The position numbers and the translations under genes were made by a program. This document shows positions 54,711 through 63,418 of a DNA stretch of 64,000 nucleotides, piece after piece. Source of the DNA: an uncultured Commensalibacter sp. (lineage in GTDB: Bacteria; Pseudomonadota; Alphaproteobacteria; Acetobacterales; Acetobacteraceae); assembly GCA_945266285.1 (NCBI GenBank), contig CALYOP010000002.1, positions 307,886 through 371,885 on the forward strand. The letters run 5' to 3'. Under the pieces are notes generated by a model. The model was not told where the DNA came from. It was given only the letters and a program-made list of their open reading frames with translations, and did not search any database. Numbering within the stretch: the first letter of the stretch is position 1; each line of letters begins with the position of its first letter.

Positions 54711-55813
54711 TTTTCTTCAATCCTTAGAATGACAGCACTAGTTGCAAGAAAAAATAATAATATAGAGGGGATAACCGTCATCGGTGCAGGTAATGTACCT
54801 GCATTTCCTAAAGCACGTAATACTCCTTGGAATATAATAAACAACAAGCCGAATCCCAAACAATAAACCGGCAACCCGCTTTTTAATCCAGCACGTGGAG
54901 GGATATATGTAACAGGAATAGCTATCATTAGCATAACTATAAAAGTAAAAGGCAAGAAAAATCTTTGCCATAAAGCTGTTTTGAGAAAGCCGATTGGTTG
55001 TTTTGACGGTAATTTATTATGAATTTGAGAGAGTAAAACGTGTGCAGGTTGCGGTATCGCGTTTGATGAAAGTGCAACAAGTTCACGAGGTGTTACCGGA
55101 GTATCCCAAATAATTTGTTGAGGCGCCGTAAGTGGGCCAGTAAGCTGGACGAATTCAGGAGACAGATTCTCTTTAATTTCCATCTTTTTTGCATTCGATA
55201 GAATCCAATGTCCGTTTTCATAATTGGCTTGTTCTGCTGATAAAACAGAAGATAATTGATCGGTATCTTTTCTTTCGTAAATGTTTAAACCCAGTATTTT
55301 GTTTCCACCATATGCCAAGTGTTTTATCTCAGTCAAAGTAAGTCCCTGATAGAACCAGAAACTTTTGTTATTTTCTGGTGTCGGATTTGTTTTATTCCAC
55401 CATATGGCTAAATTCATTTCGGTTCGTGGAGTAATCTGATCGTCAAAGATGATACAAACAACACTTAGAAATAATAAAGTTGGTAAAAATATCTTAATCA
55501 GTCCAAAAGTTGAAAGTCCTGCTGCTCTTAATATAGTCATTTCATAGGCAATTGTTAATTGCGTCAGTGTTATAATGGACCCGATCAAAACACTTAAAGG
55601 TAGAATCGAACTAAAAAGTTGGGGTAAACGCAGCAACATATACTTAATAACCCCATGTATTCCTAAACCTCTTTGTAAAATAGGGGTCATTTGTTCAAGT
55701 AAAGTTAGTGCCTCCATAATCAAAGTCAATAATAGGGCGGTACCAAGAATCTTGAAAAATAGTCTGCTTGAAAGATAACAAAATAATGCATGTTGTCGTA
55801 TAAAATTTCTCAT
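54707..55813 (-). CDS. lptG: LptF/LptG-family permease, LptG-like
   Basis: Inner-membrane component of an LptB2FG-type lipid exporter, 368 residues. Three N-terminal membrane helices (LFFKILGTALLLTLIMEAL, MLLRLPQLFSSILPLSVLIGSIITL, LIKIFLPTLLFLSVVCIIF), a periplasmic beta-jellyroll region, and three C-terminal helices match the family. It overlaps lptF by four bases and the hydroxylase by four. Assigned as LptG by order after LptF. Whether it serves LPS or another lipid is open, because it is not linked here to lptD, lptC or lptB. Confidence 0.9.
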   Translation of the reverse strand: MRNFIRQHALFCYLSSRLFFKILGTALLLTLIMEALTLLEQMTPILQRGLGIHGVIKYMLLRLPQLFSSILPLSVLIGSIITLTQLTIAYEMTILRAAGLSTFGLIKIFLPTLLFLSVVCIIFDDQITPRTEMNLAIWWNKTNPTPENNKSFWFYQGLTLTEIKHLAYGGNKILGLNIYERKDTDQLSSVLSAEQANYENGHWILSNAKKMEIKENLSPEFVQLTGPLTAPQQIIWDTPVTPRELVALSSNAIPQPAHVLLSQIHNKLPSKQPIGFLKTALWQRFFLPFTFIVMLMIAIPVTYIPPRAGLKSGLPVYCLGFGLLFIIFQGVLRALGNAGTLPAPMTVIPSILLFFLATSAVILRIEEK

Positions 55814-57030
55814 GCTTTGCCTGACTTTCTTTTAAAATACTGGATTAAAAAGTCAGGATAGAGGCTATAAAACCCACTTTTTTGTAGCAGACAAAGATTA
55901 CAGATTATCCCAAAGAAAATAAAAGGTAACCAAAGCGCTACCAATGGTGAATGATGACCATGTTGTATCAAATCGGCACCAAATTGTTGGATATGGTCGT
56001 AGGCTACCAGAATAATCGCGGCAATTGCTAATCCTATATTTCTCCGGGAACGCTTTTTCATAACGGCTAAACCAGTTGCCAGAATAGGAATAAATATAAT
56101 TGATAAAGCGCGGGTCAAACGGAAATGAAATTCAGCTTCAATATCCAGATAAGGGGTTGCAACGGTGTGGTGGCGCATTTGATGATATAATTCCGAAAGT
56201 GTCATTTCACGTTCATCATCACCACGTTCACGAAAAGCAACATTCTTACTATTACGTTTAAGGATACGGGTTGCTTTGTCAAAGAAAGTAACATGGTTAT
56301 CTTCATTTGGACGTATCGTTACAATTTGTCCGTCCATTAGATCAAGTTCAACTTTGGTATTGTCAGAGGCCATATGAAAATAGCCCTGTTTAGCAACGAT
56401 AAGATGTTCAACAGGTTCTTTTTTATCATTAGTTGTTAGGCTGCGAATAAATATACCTGATAAATGCGTTCCATGTTGGTCTGCTTTATTCGTGATCATC
56501 ATCAGATTATTATCAGGCTGAACAACCATACGTCCTTGGATATGAGGCGCCCATCCCGCATGCGATGCGTAATAAAAAGCTGCTCTGAAATCATAACGCG
56601 CATAGGGTTGAATATAACCATATAAAATGATGGAAAACAGACTGATAATAAGGCCAACAATAATAAAAGGTTTCGCGCAACGAAATAGTGAGACACCAAT
56701 ACTGAGCAAAGCATCAATTTCATTGTTAATACTGATGCGTCTGATTGTGGAAAATACGGAAACACATAATGCAGCGGGTATTGCAAGCCCCAGATAATGC
56801 GGGATCAAATCAGTCAAAAGCCCGAGAAAGGTTCCCAAAGGACTGCTATCGGCGGCTAATAGATCAAGTAATACCAATAAGCGTTCCAGCATTAAAGCTG
56901 CGAGAATAACACTTAAGGAAATAATAAAAGAGGGAAAAGCCTGCGTGATCATATAATGATCGACGGTCAAAGGCACTAATTTTGCAAAAAAACTTTTTTT
57001 ATTTTTTGAACGTAAATCGATGCTTATCAC
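55810..57030 (-). CDS. lptF: LptF/LptG-family permease, LptF-like
   Basis: 406-residue partner of the LptG-like protein. It starts with a membrane helix (MITQAFPSFIISLSVILAALMLERLLVLLDL region), then PHYLGLAIPAALCVSVFSTI, the PFIIVGLIISLFSIILYGY helix, a large periplasmic domain, and TRALSIIFIPILATGLAVM near the C-terminus. RISINNEIDALLSIGVS is the cytoplasmic coupling-helix-like segment contacting LptB. It overlaps the upstream metallophosphoesterase gene by four bases, giving a five-gene tight operon. Confidence 0.9.
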   Translation of the reverse strand: MISIDLRSKNKKSFFAKLVPLTVDHYMITQAFPSFIISLSVILAALMLERLLVLLDLLAADSSPLGTFLGLLTDLIPHYLGLAIPAALCVSVFSTIRRISINNEIDALLSIGVSLFRCAKPFIIVGLIISLFSIILYGYIQPYARYDFRAAFYYASHAGWAPHIQGRMVVQPDNNLMMITNKADQHGTHLSGIFIRSLTTNDKKEPVEHLIVAKQGYFHMASDNTKVELDLMDGQIVTIRPNEDNHVTFFDKATRILKRNSKNVAFRERGDDEREMTLSELYHQMRHHTVATPYLDIEAEFHFRLTRALSIIFIPILATGLAVMKKRSRRNIGLAIAAIILVAYDHIQQFGADLIQHGHHSPLVALWLPFIFFGIICNLCLLQKSGFYSLYPDFLIQYFKRKSGKA

Positions 57031-57923
57031 TGGTTTGCCATGCGATTGATATCCAGACTAAATGCATGCATGTCTGTGAATTGGTGGTCTTTATTTATTG
57101 TCCGTGCGACAGTTTGTAAATTCCAACCTTCTGAAGTTGGTGTGACAACGATTTTCCTCCATGCAGCCTGTCGATCATAACGTGAGGAACAAGAAGAAGC
57201 AGATGAGATGCCCAGCATAGGAATAGAAGTATGTAAAAAGCGTTTCGTAATGGTTTTATGAACATGACCATATAGAATCATCTCAGCACCTTCATCAAGG
57301 ATAACTTTTTGTAGATCATCTCTATCCTTCAAAGCTTTACGTTCAGAAACGAGTCCAGAAACTGGAGGGTGATGAAGCATGATAATTCTGCATAATTTTT
57401 CGACTTTAGTTTGCTGAAGAGCATATTTCAATCGTTGTAATTGTAAAAAATTAACGTGACCTCGGGCAAAAAACGGCGGTGTTGGAAGGCCAGAATTAAG
57501 CGCAATTAAAGCAACAGGACCAATACGATGCACAATAGGATAATCATCGGCCTGATAAGCCTTTGTCCATGGCGTCCAAAGTGCATCATTTTGATGCCAT
57601 TTTGTTTTAATTAAGGCATCGTGGTTACCAGGAATCACACGAATATTTGGAAAGGGAAGTTGATTAAGCCATTGCGCCGCATGTTTAAATTCACCTGGCA
57701 AAGCCAAATTAGTTAAATCTCCAGAGATTGCTACCAAATCTGGGTGGCTTTTAATCATATCTTGGATTACTAAATCTAAAATTGCTTTTTTATGAAATAG
57801 ACGACGATTTTTCCAAGAAAGGTAGCTTAGAAAACGTTTATTCAATAAATCAAAAGCAGAAAACGGAACGTTATCCAAAGGAAGATGAATATCGGAAATA
57901 TGGGCTATAATAAACTGTTTCAA
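57027..57923 (-). CDS. Calcineurin-like metallophosphoesterase
   Basis: Cytoplasmic di-metal phosphoesterase, about 298 residues. Metal motifs: IAHISDIHLP near the start, AISGDLTNLA, VIPGNHDAL, MLHHPPVSG and LYGHVHKTI. The start is placed at TTG 57923 because AAGGA lies eight bases upstream and the DxH motif then begins at residue 11 as in the family; a TTG at 57977 lacks a ribosome binding site. As first gene of the lptF-lptG-hydroxylase operon it may remove a phosphate from a lipid or headgroup intermediate; LpxH-like, CpdA-like and other activities are alternatives. Confidence 0.83.
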   Translation of the reverse strand: MKQFIIAHISDIHLPLDNVPFSAFDLLNKRFLSYLSWKNRRLFHKKAILDLVIQDMIKSHPDLVAISGDLTNLALPGEFKHAAQWLNQLPFPNIRVIPGNHDALIKTKWHQNDALWTPWTKAYQADDYPIVHRIGPVALIALNSGLPTPPFFARGHVNFLQLQRLKYALQQTKVEKLCRIIMLHHPPVSGLVSERKALKDRDDLQKVILDEGAEMILYGHVHKTITKRFLHTSIPMLGISSASSCSSRYDRQAAWRKIVVTPTSEGWNLQTVARTINKDHQFTDMHAFSLDINRMANQ

Positions 57924-58105
57924 ATGTAACGATCCTTCACGCCTTATAACCCATGAATTGCATGGATGTATGAGCAAGAAAATATTTGTTATATTTGCAG
58001 AATTTTAAATAAAAAGACATATACGAAACTATTGTTTATTGATTTTTCTTTTCTAATCGTTTTATTCACTTACTATTGATTGACATTAATTGTTAGAAAA
58101 TATTC

Positions 58106-59080
58106 GTGACCCAGAAAGTAGCATTAATTAGAAATCCAGCAAGCCGTCTTAATTGTAAGCAAGATAATGAATTTGAGCAAATTGCTCGTGAATGGCTTGG
58201 GGACAAATATCTTATTCCTTCATCAAAAAATCATGTCTCTGATATTATCGCAGAATTTGCGAATCAGAATATAGAATGCATTATTATTGATGGGGGCGAT
58301 GGAACGATCAGTCATGTGATGACGGAAATATATCATTCCTATCCGGCTGATAAAATGCCTAGCTTGATCATTTTACCATCAGGGAATACCAACTTAATCG
58401 CCAAGGATATTGGATTTGGTGCCCGTGGAGCACCTGCTTTGCGGCGTATTAAGAAAATCGTCGAACATGGACGTTTGCCTAAAGCTGTGCAACATCGTTA
58501 TGCTCTGAAAGTTGAATGGCCTGATAAGTCACAAAAAGCGGTATTGGGTATGTTCTGTGGGACAGCTGCTTTTACTCGAGCAATACAAATTGCACATGAA
58601 CCAACCATTTTGAATCGTTTTCCACATGATTGGGCTGTTGGGGTTACGATAATCTTTTCTTTTTTGAAATTTTTATCGCCTAAAACACGCGACGAATGGA
58701 TGCGTGGTGATAATATACAAGCTACACTTAATAATAATGCGTCTATAAAAGGGAATTATTTTATTTTATTATATACGACCTTACATAGCTTATCGCATGG
58801 GGTGTGGCCCTTTTGGGACAATCGTTTTCAAAAAGATGGAATAAATTATTTACATGTTAAAGCCTATCCCCCACGTGTTTTATCGGCTTGTTGTGCCTTT
58901 TTGTTGGGCCGGATTCCATCTTGGGTAAAATCTAGTGATTTTTATGAAAGTGGAAAACTTCAGGAAATTAATCTAAAACTTGGGCAAAAAATGATTATGG
59001 ATGGTGAAGAACTTTCTTCAGACAAAGATTGTCGAATTAAGCTTTCAGTTGGACCACGTTTTTCATTTGTACGTTTGTGA
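58106..59080 (+). CDS. Diacylglycerol/sphingoid lipid kinase family protein
   Basis: Soluble or peripheral lipid kinase, 324 residues, with the DAGK catalytic domain: VALIRNPASRLN, IIDGGDGTISHVMTE (nucleotide-binding GGDGT), ILPSGNTNLIAKDIGFGARG, and a C-terminal QKMIMDGEELSS strand. Relatives phosphorylate diacylglycerol, sphingosine or ceramide. The GTG start has little ribosome binding sequence; TTGACA at 58080-58085 lies just upstream. The next gene starts inside its stop codon (TGATG), so their products are probably made together. The sphingolipid genes 1-5 kb away make ceramide a plausible substrate (inference). Confidence 0.88.
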   Translation: MTQKVALIRNPASRLNCKQDNEFEQIAREWLGDKYLIPSSKNHVSDIIAEFANQNIECIIIDGGDGTISHVMTEIYHSYPADKMPSLIILPSGNTNLIAKDIGFGARGAPALRRIKKIVEHGRLPKAVQHRYALKVEWPDKSQKAVLGMFCGTAAFTRAIQIAHEPTILNRFPHDWAVGVTIIFSFLKFLSPKTRDEWMRGDNIQATLNNNASIKGNYFILLYTTLHSLSHGVWPFWDNRFQKDGINYLHVKAYPPRVLSACCAFLLGRIPSWVKSSDFYESGKLQEINLKLGQKMIMDGEELSSDKDCRIKLSVGPRFSFVRL

Positions 59081-60048
59081 TGTCTGAATCGAATATAAAA
59101 TATCGTCAAGCTGCAAGAACACTTGCCTCTTTGGTTGGTGAGGCATGTCAGCTTGACGATGTTCCTAAAGCTGTTTTGCAATTCATTGATCAGGTTTTGG
59201 AAAATAGGCGACCCGTAGGTGTTATTTTTTATGGTTCTACTCTGCGGACCAAAGATATAACCGGTCTTCTGGATTTCTATATTATTGTGGATCAATTATC
59301 CGATTGGCCTCAATCTTTGCCAGCACGTATGGCGAATGCGCTTCTACCACCGAATGTGCATTATTATGAAAAGCTGTGCTGCGGTCAGGTGTTGCACGCA
59401 AAAGTTGCCGTTCTTACGCTTGCGCAATTGGAAAAGGCAACGTGTTTTCTTTCTTATGATACCACAATGTGGGCACGATTTTGCCAACCTGTTAAATTGG
59501 TATGGACTCGTGGGAAATACGAAGAAAAGGCAATTATTCGTTGTTTATTTCGTGCTATGGGAACGGCTGGTCAATGGGCAGCCATGTTAGGACCCGCTGA
59601 AGGGAAAAGTAAGGATTATTGGCAAAATCTATTTGCAAATACCTATGGTGCTGAACTTCGTGTGGAAGGAAAGAATCGTCCTTCGACAATTATGGAAGGC
59701 AGAGAAAACTATTATACTCAGTTATTAAATTCAGTATGGAATCTATCTTTGATTCGGTTTACTGAAAAAGGAAATATATTCGTCCCTGAAATTGATCCAA
59801 AACGACGCTTTGAATTAAGACAAAAATGGCGTTTTAGAAAAAAAGTTGGGCGGCCTTTAAATATTATACGCTTAATTAAAGCAGCTTTTACTTTTGAAGG
59901 TGGTGCTGATTATCTTGCTTGGAAAATCAAACGGCATAGTGGCATTCATGTAAATATTAGCCCCTTTGCTAGACGATATCCATTGCTTTGTGCACCCTGG
60001 ATTTTACTTAAACTCTATCGGCAGGGTGCATTTAAAAGATCTATTTAG
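59080..60048 (+). CDS. Tam41-like nucleotidyltransferase (phosphatidate cytidylyltransferase-like)
   Basis: 322-residue protein without membrane helices. The nucleotidyltransferase core GVIFYGSTLRTKDITGLLDFYIIVD is followed by W-x-n, PNVHYYEKL, QVLHAKVAVLTLAQLEKAT, MWARFCQPVKLVW and FANTYGAELRVEGKNRP. This order (YGS / D-x-I-V-D / HY / KYGV-like strand / RxxKPV / Y-x-x-R-x-x-x-E) resembles mitochondrial Tam41, which makes CDP-diacylglycerol from phosphatidate. The C-terminal part is basic. It is coupled to the lipid kinase, so kinase product activation to a CDP-lipid is a coherent reading. The match is by pattern only, so function is moderately supported. Confidence 0.65.
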   Translation: MSESNIKYRQAARTLASLVGEACQLDDVPKAVLQFIDQVLENRRPVGVIFYGSTLRTKDITGLLDFYIIVDQLSDWPQSLPARMANALLPPNVHYYEKLCCGQVLHAKVAVLTLAQLEKATCFLSYDTTMWARFCQPVKLVWTRGKYEEKAIIRCLFRAMGTAGQWAAMLGPAEGKSKDYWQNLFANTYGAELRVEGKNRPSTIMEGRENYYTQLLNSVWNLSLIRFTEKGNIFVPEIDPKRRFELRQKWRFRKKVGRPLNIIRLIKAAFTFEGGADYLAWKIKRHSGIHVNISPFARRYPLLCAPWILLKLYRQGAFKRSI

Positions 60049-61243
60049 CTAAAGACAAACCCGTGTCTTTGACTGCTTGTATATAAATCTCAACCAGTTG
60101 ATCAACTTGTTCAAAGTTGTGCGCTGCTGCAATGCTTGCTCTTAAAAGAGGATGTTCATCAGGTGTTGCAGGCGGTAAGCTTAAATTAACATAAGCACCC
60201 AACTCTAAAACACGATTCCATAAAGCTGCTGCGTGACCAACCTCGTCTAAAATAACCGATACGACGGAGCTTATATGAGGGCCAGTACGGAATCCTGCTT
60301 TTTGAAGACTTGTATAAAGACGCTTCGCATTATTCATCAGATTCTGTCGAAGTTCGGGATGCTCCGTTATAAGCTTGAGATTGGCTATGGTTGCAGCAAT
60401 AACTTCAGGTGGCAAGGAAGCTGTAAACATATAAGGCCGTGTACAAAGACGGAGCAAATCCATCTCAGGATGGTCAGAGACACAATATCCTCCTACCGTT
60501 CCTAAACTTTTAGAAAAAGTACCGACAATGAAGTCAACATCAGCTTCGACATTTTCTTGTTCGGAAATACCACGTCCATGCTCACCAAAAACGCCAAAAG
60601 AATGCGCTTCATCAATCATCAAATAAGCATTTTCTTCTTTTTTAACTTCGGTGAAGTCTTTAAGAGGGATGATATCCCCCAACATTGAATAAACACCTTC
60701 AACGACAACAAGCTTAGCGCCAGGAATATTTCCTACACGACGTAAACGTTTTCTTAGATCTTCTGCATCATTATGACGAAAACGAATAACCTGAGCAGGG
60801 CTCATACGGCTTCCATCATAAATGCTGGCGTGACAATCGGCATCTAAAAAGAGAATATCATCTTTACCTGCTAAAGTTGATACCATACCCAAAGTTGCTT
60901 GATATCCCGTAGAGAATACCATGCAGGAGCGTCGATTAAAAAATCTTGCAAGGTCTTTTTCTAGATTTTGATGAAGCGCAAAAGAACCATTGGCGATCCG
61001 CGAGCCAGTCGTTCCCACGCCTAATTGTTGGGCTGTATGGGCTGCGGCATCACGAGCCTCTTTGGATTGGCTAAGTCCTAAATAGTTATTTGTGCCAAAT
61101 AATAGCGTTTCACGGCCTTCGATAATACCTGTTGTAGCCGAAAGCGGTCTTTCTACGACGACATCAAAAGGATTGCGTTTAGAGATTGCTTTTAATTGTT
61201 CAAGCGATTTGCGGAGTGGATCAAATTTAGCAAAAATATTCAT
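60041..61243 (-). CDS. spt: Serine palmitoyltransferase (alpha-oxoamine synthase)
   Basis: PLP enzyme condensing serine with an acyl thioester to 3-ketosphinganine. AOS landmarks: LLFGTNNYLGLSQSKEARDA, GTTGSRIANGS, His138 in LDADCHASIYDGS, DEAHSFGVFGEHGRG (Asp211, His214) and the PLP lysine Lys245 in GTFSKSLGTVGGYC. Other members are KBL, BioF and HemA; the adjoining dedicated ACP (three bases upstream) and FAAL favour SPT, because alphaproteobacterial SPTs use acyl-ACP. 400 residues is normal. Its 3' end overlaps the convergent Tam41-like gene by eight bases. Confidence 0.88.
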   Translation of the reverse strand: MNIFAKFDPLRKSLEQLKAISKRNPFDVVVERPLSATTGIIEGRETLLFGTNNYLGLSQSKEARDAAAHTAQQLGVGTTGSRIANGSFALHQNLEKDLARFFNRRSCMVFSTGYQATLGMVSTLAGKDDILFLDADCHASIYDGSRMSPAQVIRFRHNDAEDLRKRLRRVGNIPGAKLVVVEGVYSMLGDIIPLKDFTEVKKEENAYLMIDEAHSFGVFGEHGRGISEQENVEADVDFIVGTFSKSLGTVGGYCVSDHPEMDLLRLCTRPYMFTASLPPEVIAATIANLKLITEHPELRQNLMNNAKRLYTSLQKAGFRTGPHISSVVSVILDEVGHAAALWNRVLELGAYVNLSLPPATPDEHPLLRASIAAAHNFEQVDQLVEIYIQAVKDTGLSLAK

Positions 61244-61246
61244 AAA

Positions 61247-61498
61247 CTATGCCTCTTGTTTTAAGACAACAATCGCACGCGCTAAATCATCAATAGTACG
61301 AATGTCTGCTAAACGATCCAATGGAACAGAAACGTCCAGCTTATCTTCTATTTCCATAACAAAATTCATCACAGCTAAAGAATCAAACGCAAGATCTTCG
61401 ATAATCTTGCTTTCTCCAGAAATATCACGAGGAACTTTTGGATTGGCCAATAGCGTTTCTAGAATAATATTAGAAACATCTTGAACGGTTATACTCAT
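61247..61498 (-). CDS. Dedicated acyl carrier protein of the sphingolipid cluster
   Basis: 83-residue carrier with Ser40 in IIEDLAFDSLAVMNFVMEIED, differing clearly from AcpP. It is separated by three bases from spt and lies downstream of the FAAL gene, matching the spt-acp-acyl-ACP-synthetase set known from Caulobacter-type sphingolipid loci. It would carry the palmitoyl group to SPT. Confidence 0.9.
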   Translation of the reverse strand: MSITVQDVSNIILETLLANPKVPRDISGESKIIEDLAFDSLAVMNFVMEIEDKLDVSVPLDRLADIRTIDDLARAIVVLKQEA

Positions 61499-61599
61499 TT
61501 TATACCCTTTAGTGCTTAAATCTAAAAATCATATCAGAGAATACATCCTGAAATTAACCTAGACCAATTCACAATAAAAAAGCTTTTAAAAAGATATTA

Positions 61600-63351
61600 T
61601 TAAGAAACGGCCTTAAGCGCTTCATCGGTATTAAAGGCTCCTGATAACAACATCTTTCGAGCTCCTGCTCGGGTTAATTTTCCAGATGAAGTTTGGGGCA
61701 ATGTATGTGGTGGAACCAAAATTACGGATACTTCAACCCCATGCTGCCGACGAAATAGATTGGTAATTTCACTTTTTAATGCTTTGCGTTCTTCTTCCAC
61801 TGTAGCGCGGCATTGAACTAATGCAACAATTTGCTCTTCGTTATCACGATCAATGGAAAAGACAGCAACATCACGACTACGGAGCGAAGGAATGCCATTT
61901 TCAGCAGCCCATTCCAAATCTTGTGGCCAGATATTGCGTCCATTAATAATGATTAAATCTTTTGCACGACCAGTGACAACAATTTGGCCATCTAACATAT
62001 AACCAAGATCACCCGTATTCAGCCAACCCGCTTCATCCATTACACGGGCAGTTTCTTGGGGTTGGTTAAAATAGCCTTTCATCAGACTTGGCCCTTGAAC
62101 AAAAATCTGGCCCACTTGACGTTCTTGTAATGCTTTTCCGTTTTCGTCGCGGACTTCCATTTTGTGTTCAGGAAGAACAGGGCCGCATAGAACAAAATCA
62201 CGGGTTGAATTATCTGATTTTTGACAAGGTTGAGCGATCCCTTGTGTTTCTAGAATTTTCAGATCAACCGTGTCTGTTCTCATCCCACCATTAAGGGGCG
62301 CAAAGCTTAAAGCCAAAGTAGCTTCCGCCATACCATAACTGGCGACAAAAGCTTTGGCATTAAATCCATAGGGTTCAAAATGTTTGGCAAATTCTTTAAG
62401 AATATGTGGGCGAATCATATCGCCTCCAATACCTGCAGCACGCCATGTTGAAAGGTCTAATGTCATATTAGAAGAAGGCGTTCTGCGGCTACATAGTTCA
62501 TAACCAAAAGAAGGACTATAAGAAAGCGTCGCGCGATTTCTACTAATAATGTCCAACCAAACATGAGGACGACGAGCAAAATCTCGCGTAGGTAATAAAT
62601 CAATGGTTAACTGACAGGTCATAGGCGTTAAAAAGAATCCAACAAGCCCCATATCATGATAAAGCGGCAACCATGATACACAGCGATCACCGTCTTCTCG
62701 TACTGCCAACCCTGTTTTTGAAATGGCATGGGCATTAGCAAGACATGCTTGTTGAGTAATAATAACACCCATTGGGAAACGGGTACTTCCCGACGAAAAC
62801 TGAAGATACGAAATATTCTGGGTTTTAATTTCAGGCAGTGTAATTTCAGGATTCGAATCCATCCCTAGTAACTTACTTGGGCTTCCGCCAAATTTTAAGT
62901 CAAATCCTTGAATAATGTCGTTTGTCCAGGATTCGATAACTTTGGGAATAATCACTGCACTGGCTGAAGAACCTTCGATCATTCCGCGTATAGTTTCAAT
63001 ATAAACGGACTGTCCTGCAAATGCGACTGGTAATGGCATAGGCGCAGGAATTAAGCCAGCATATTGGCATCCGTAAAAAATACGACTAAAGTCGCCATCA
63101 CTTTCTGCCACAATTGCAACACGTTCACCAGGTATAAGACCAAGACCTAGAAGTTTTCGTGCAACCTCTAAGGCTTGTAAACGAAGTTTGCTGTATGGCA
63201 ATGATTCGAGCAAGACACCTTTTGCAGAATAGAAATTGATTCCAGACTGTCCTTGAGCAGCATAATCTAGTGCTTCAGGAAGAGTAGAAAAATCACCAAG
63301 ACGTCGTTTGAGGCCAGAGGATGTTGGTGTCGGATGAGTCGCTATGTCCAC
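61600..63351 (-). CDS. Fatty acyl-AMP ligase / acyl-ACP synthetase
   Basis: Adenylate-forming enzyme that activates a fatty acid and loads it on an ACP. Visible: PSPYSKLRLQALEVARKL-type N-terminal domain, LQFSSGSTRFPMGVIITQ (P-loop), RCVSWLPLYHDMGLVGFFLTP, ASYGMAEATLALSF, WLNTGDLGYMLDGQIVVTGRAKDLIIINGRNIWPQDLE and the C-terminal catalytic lysine in TSSGKLTRAGARKML. These FAAL hallmarks distinguish it from acyl-CoA synthetases. The start is set at GTG 63351: a TTG at 63384 would fall at the predicted transcription start of the promoter at 63389-63418. Followed by ACP after 101 bases. Confidence 0.9.
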   Translation of the reverse strand: MDIATHPTPTSSGLKRRLGDFSTLPEALDYAAQGQSGINFYSAKGVLLESLPYSKLRLQALEVARKLLGLGLIPGERVAIVAESDGDFSRIFYGCQYAGLIPAPMPLPVAFAGQSVYIETIRGMIEGSSASAVIIPKVIESWTNDIIQGFDLKFGGSPSKLLGMDSNPEITLPEIKTQNISYLQFSSGSTRFPMGVIITQQACLANAHAISKTGLAVREDGDRCVSWLPLYHDMGLVGFFLTPMTCQLTIDLLPTRDFARRPHVWLDIISRNRATLSYSPSFGYELCSRRTPSSNMTLDLSTWRAAGIGGDMIRPHILKEFAKHFEPYGFNAKAFVASYGMAEATLALSFAPLNGGMRTDTVDLKILETQGIAQPCQKSDNSTRDFVLCGPVLPEHKMEVRDENGKALQERQVGQIFVQGPSLMKGYFNQPQETARVMDEAGWLNTGDLGYMLDGQIVVTGRAKDLIIINGRNIWPQDLEWAAENGIPSLRSRDVAVFSIDRDNEEQIVALVQCRATVEEERKALKSEITNLFRRQHGVEVSVILVPPHTLPQTSSGKLTRAGARKMLLSGAFNTDEALKAVS

Positions 63352-63388
63352 AATAATTAATTCCGCCAAATTTACACAAAACAATGCT

Positions 63389-63418
63389 ATTATATATCAC
63401 GTTCAAAATTCTTGTCAG
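63389..63418 (-). promoter_or_regulatory. Promoter of the FAAL-ACP-SPT operon
   Basis: On the minus strand CTGACA (63418-63413) and TATAAT (63394-63389) are separated by 18 bases, the best sigma70-type promoter seen in the window. Transcription would begin near 63382, about 30 bases before the GTG start of the FAAL gene. Confidence 0.6.

Noticed and set aside
60041..61243. The PLP enzyme as BioF (8-amino-7-oxononanoate synthase) linked to bioB
   Set aside because: bioB is 7 kb away on the other strand with no bioA, bioD or bioC, while a dedicated ACP and FAAL are directly upstream, which fits SPT better.
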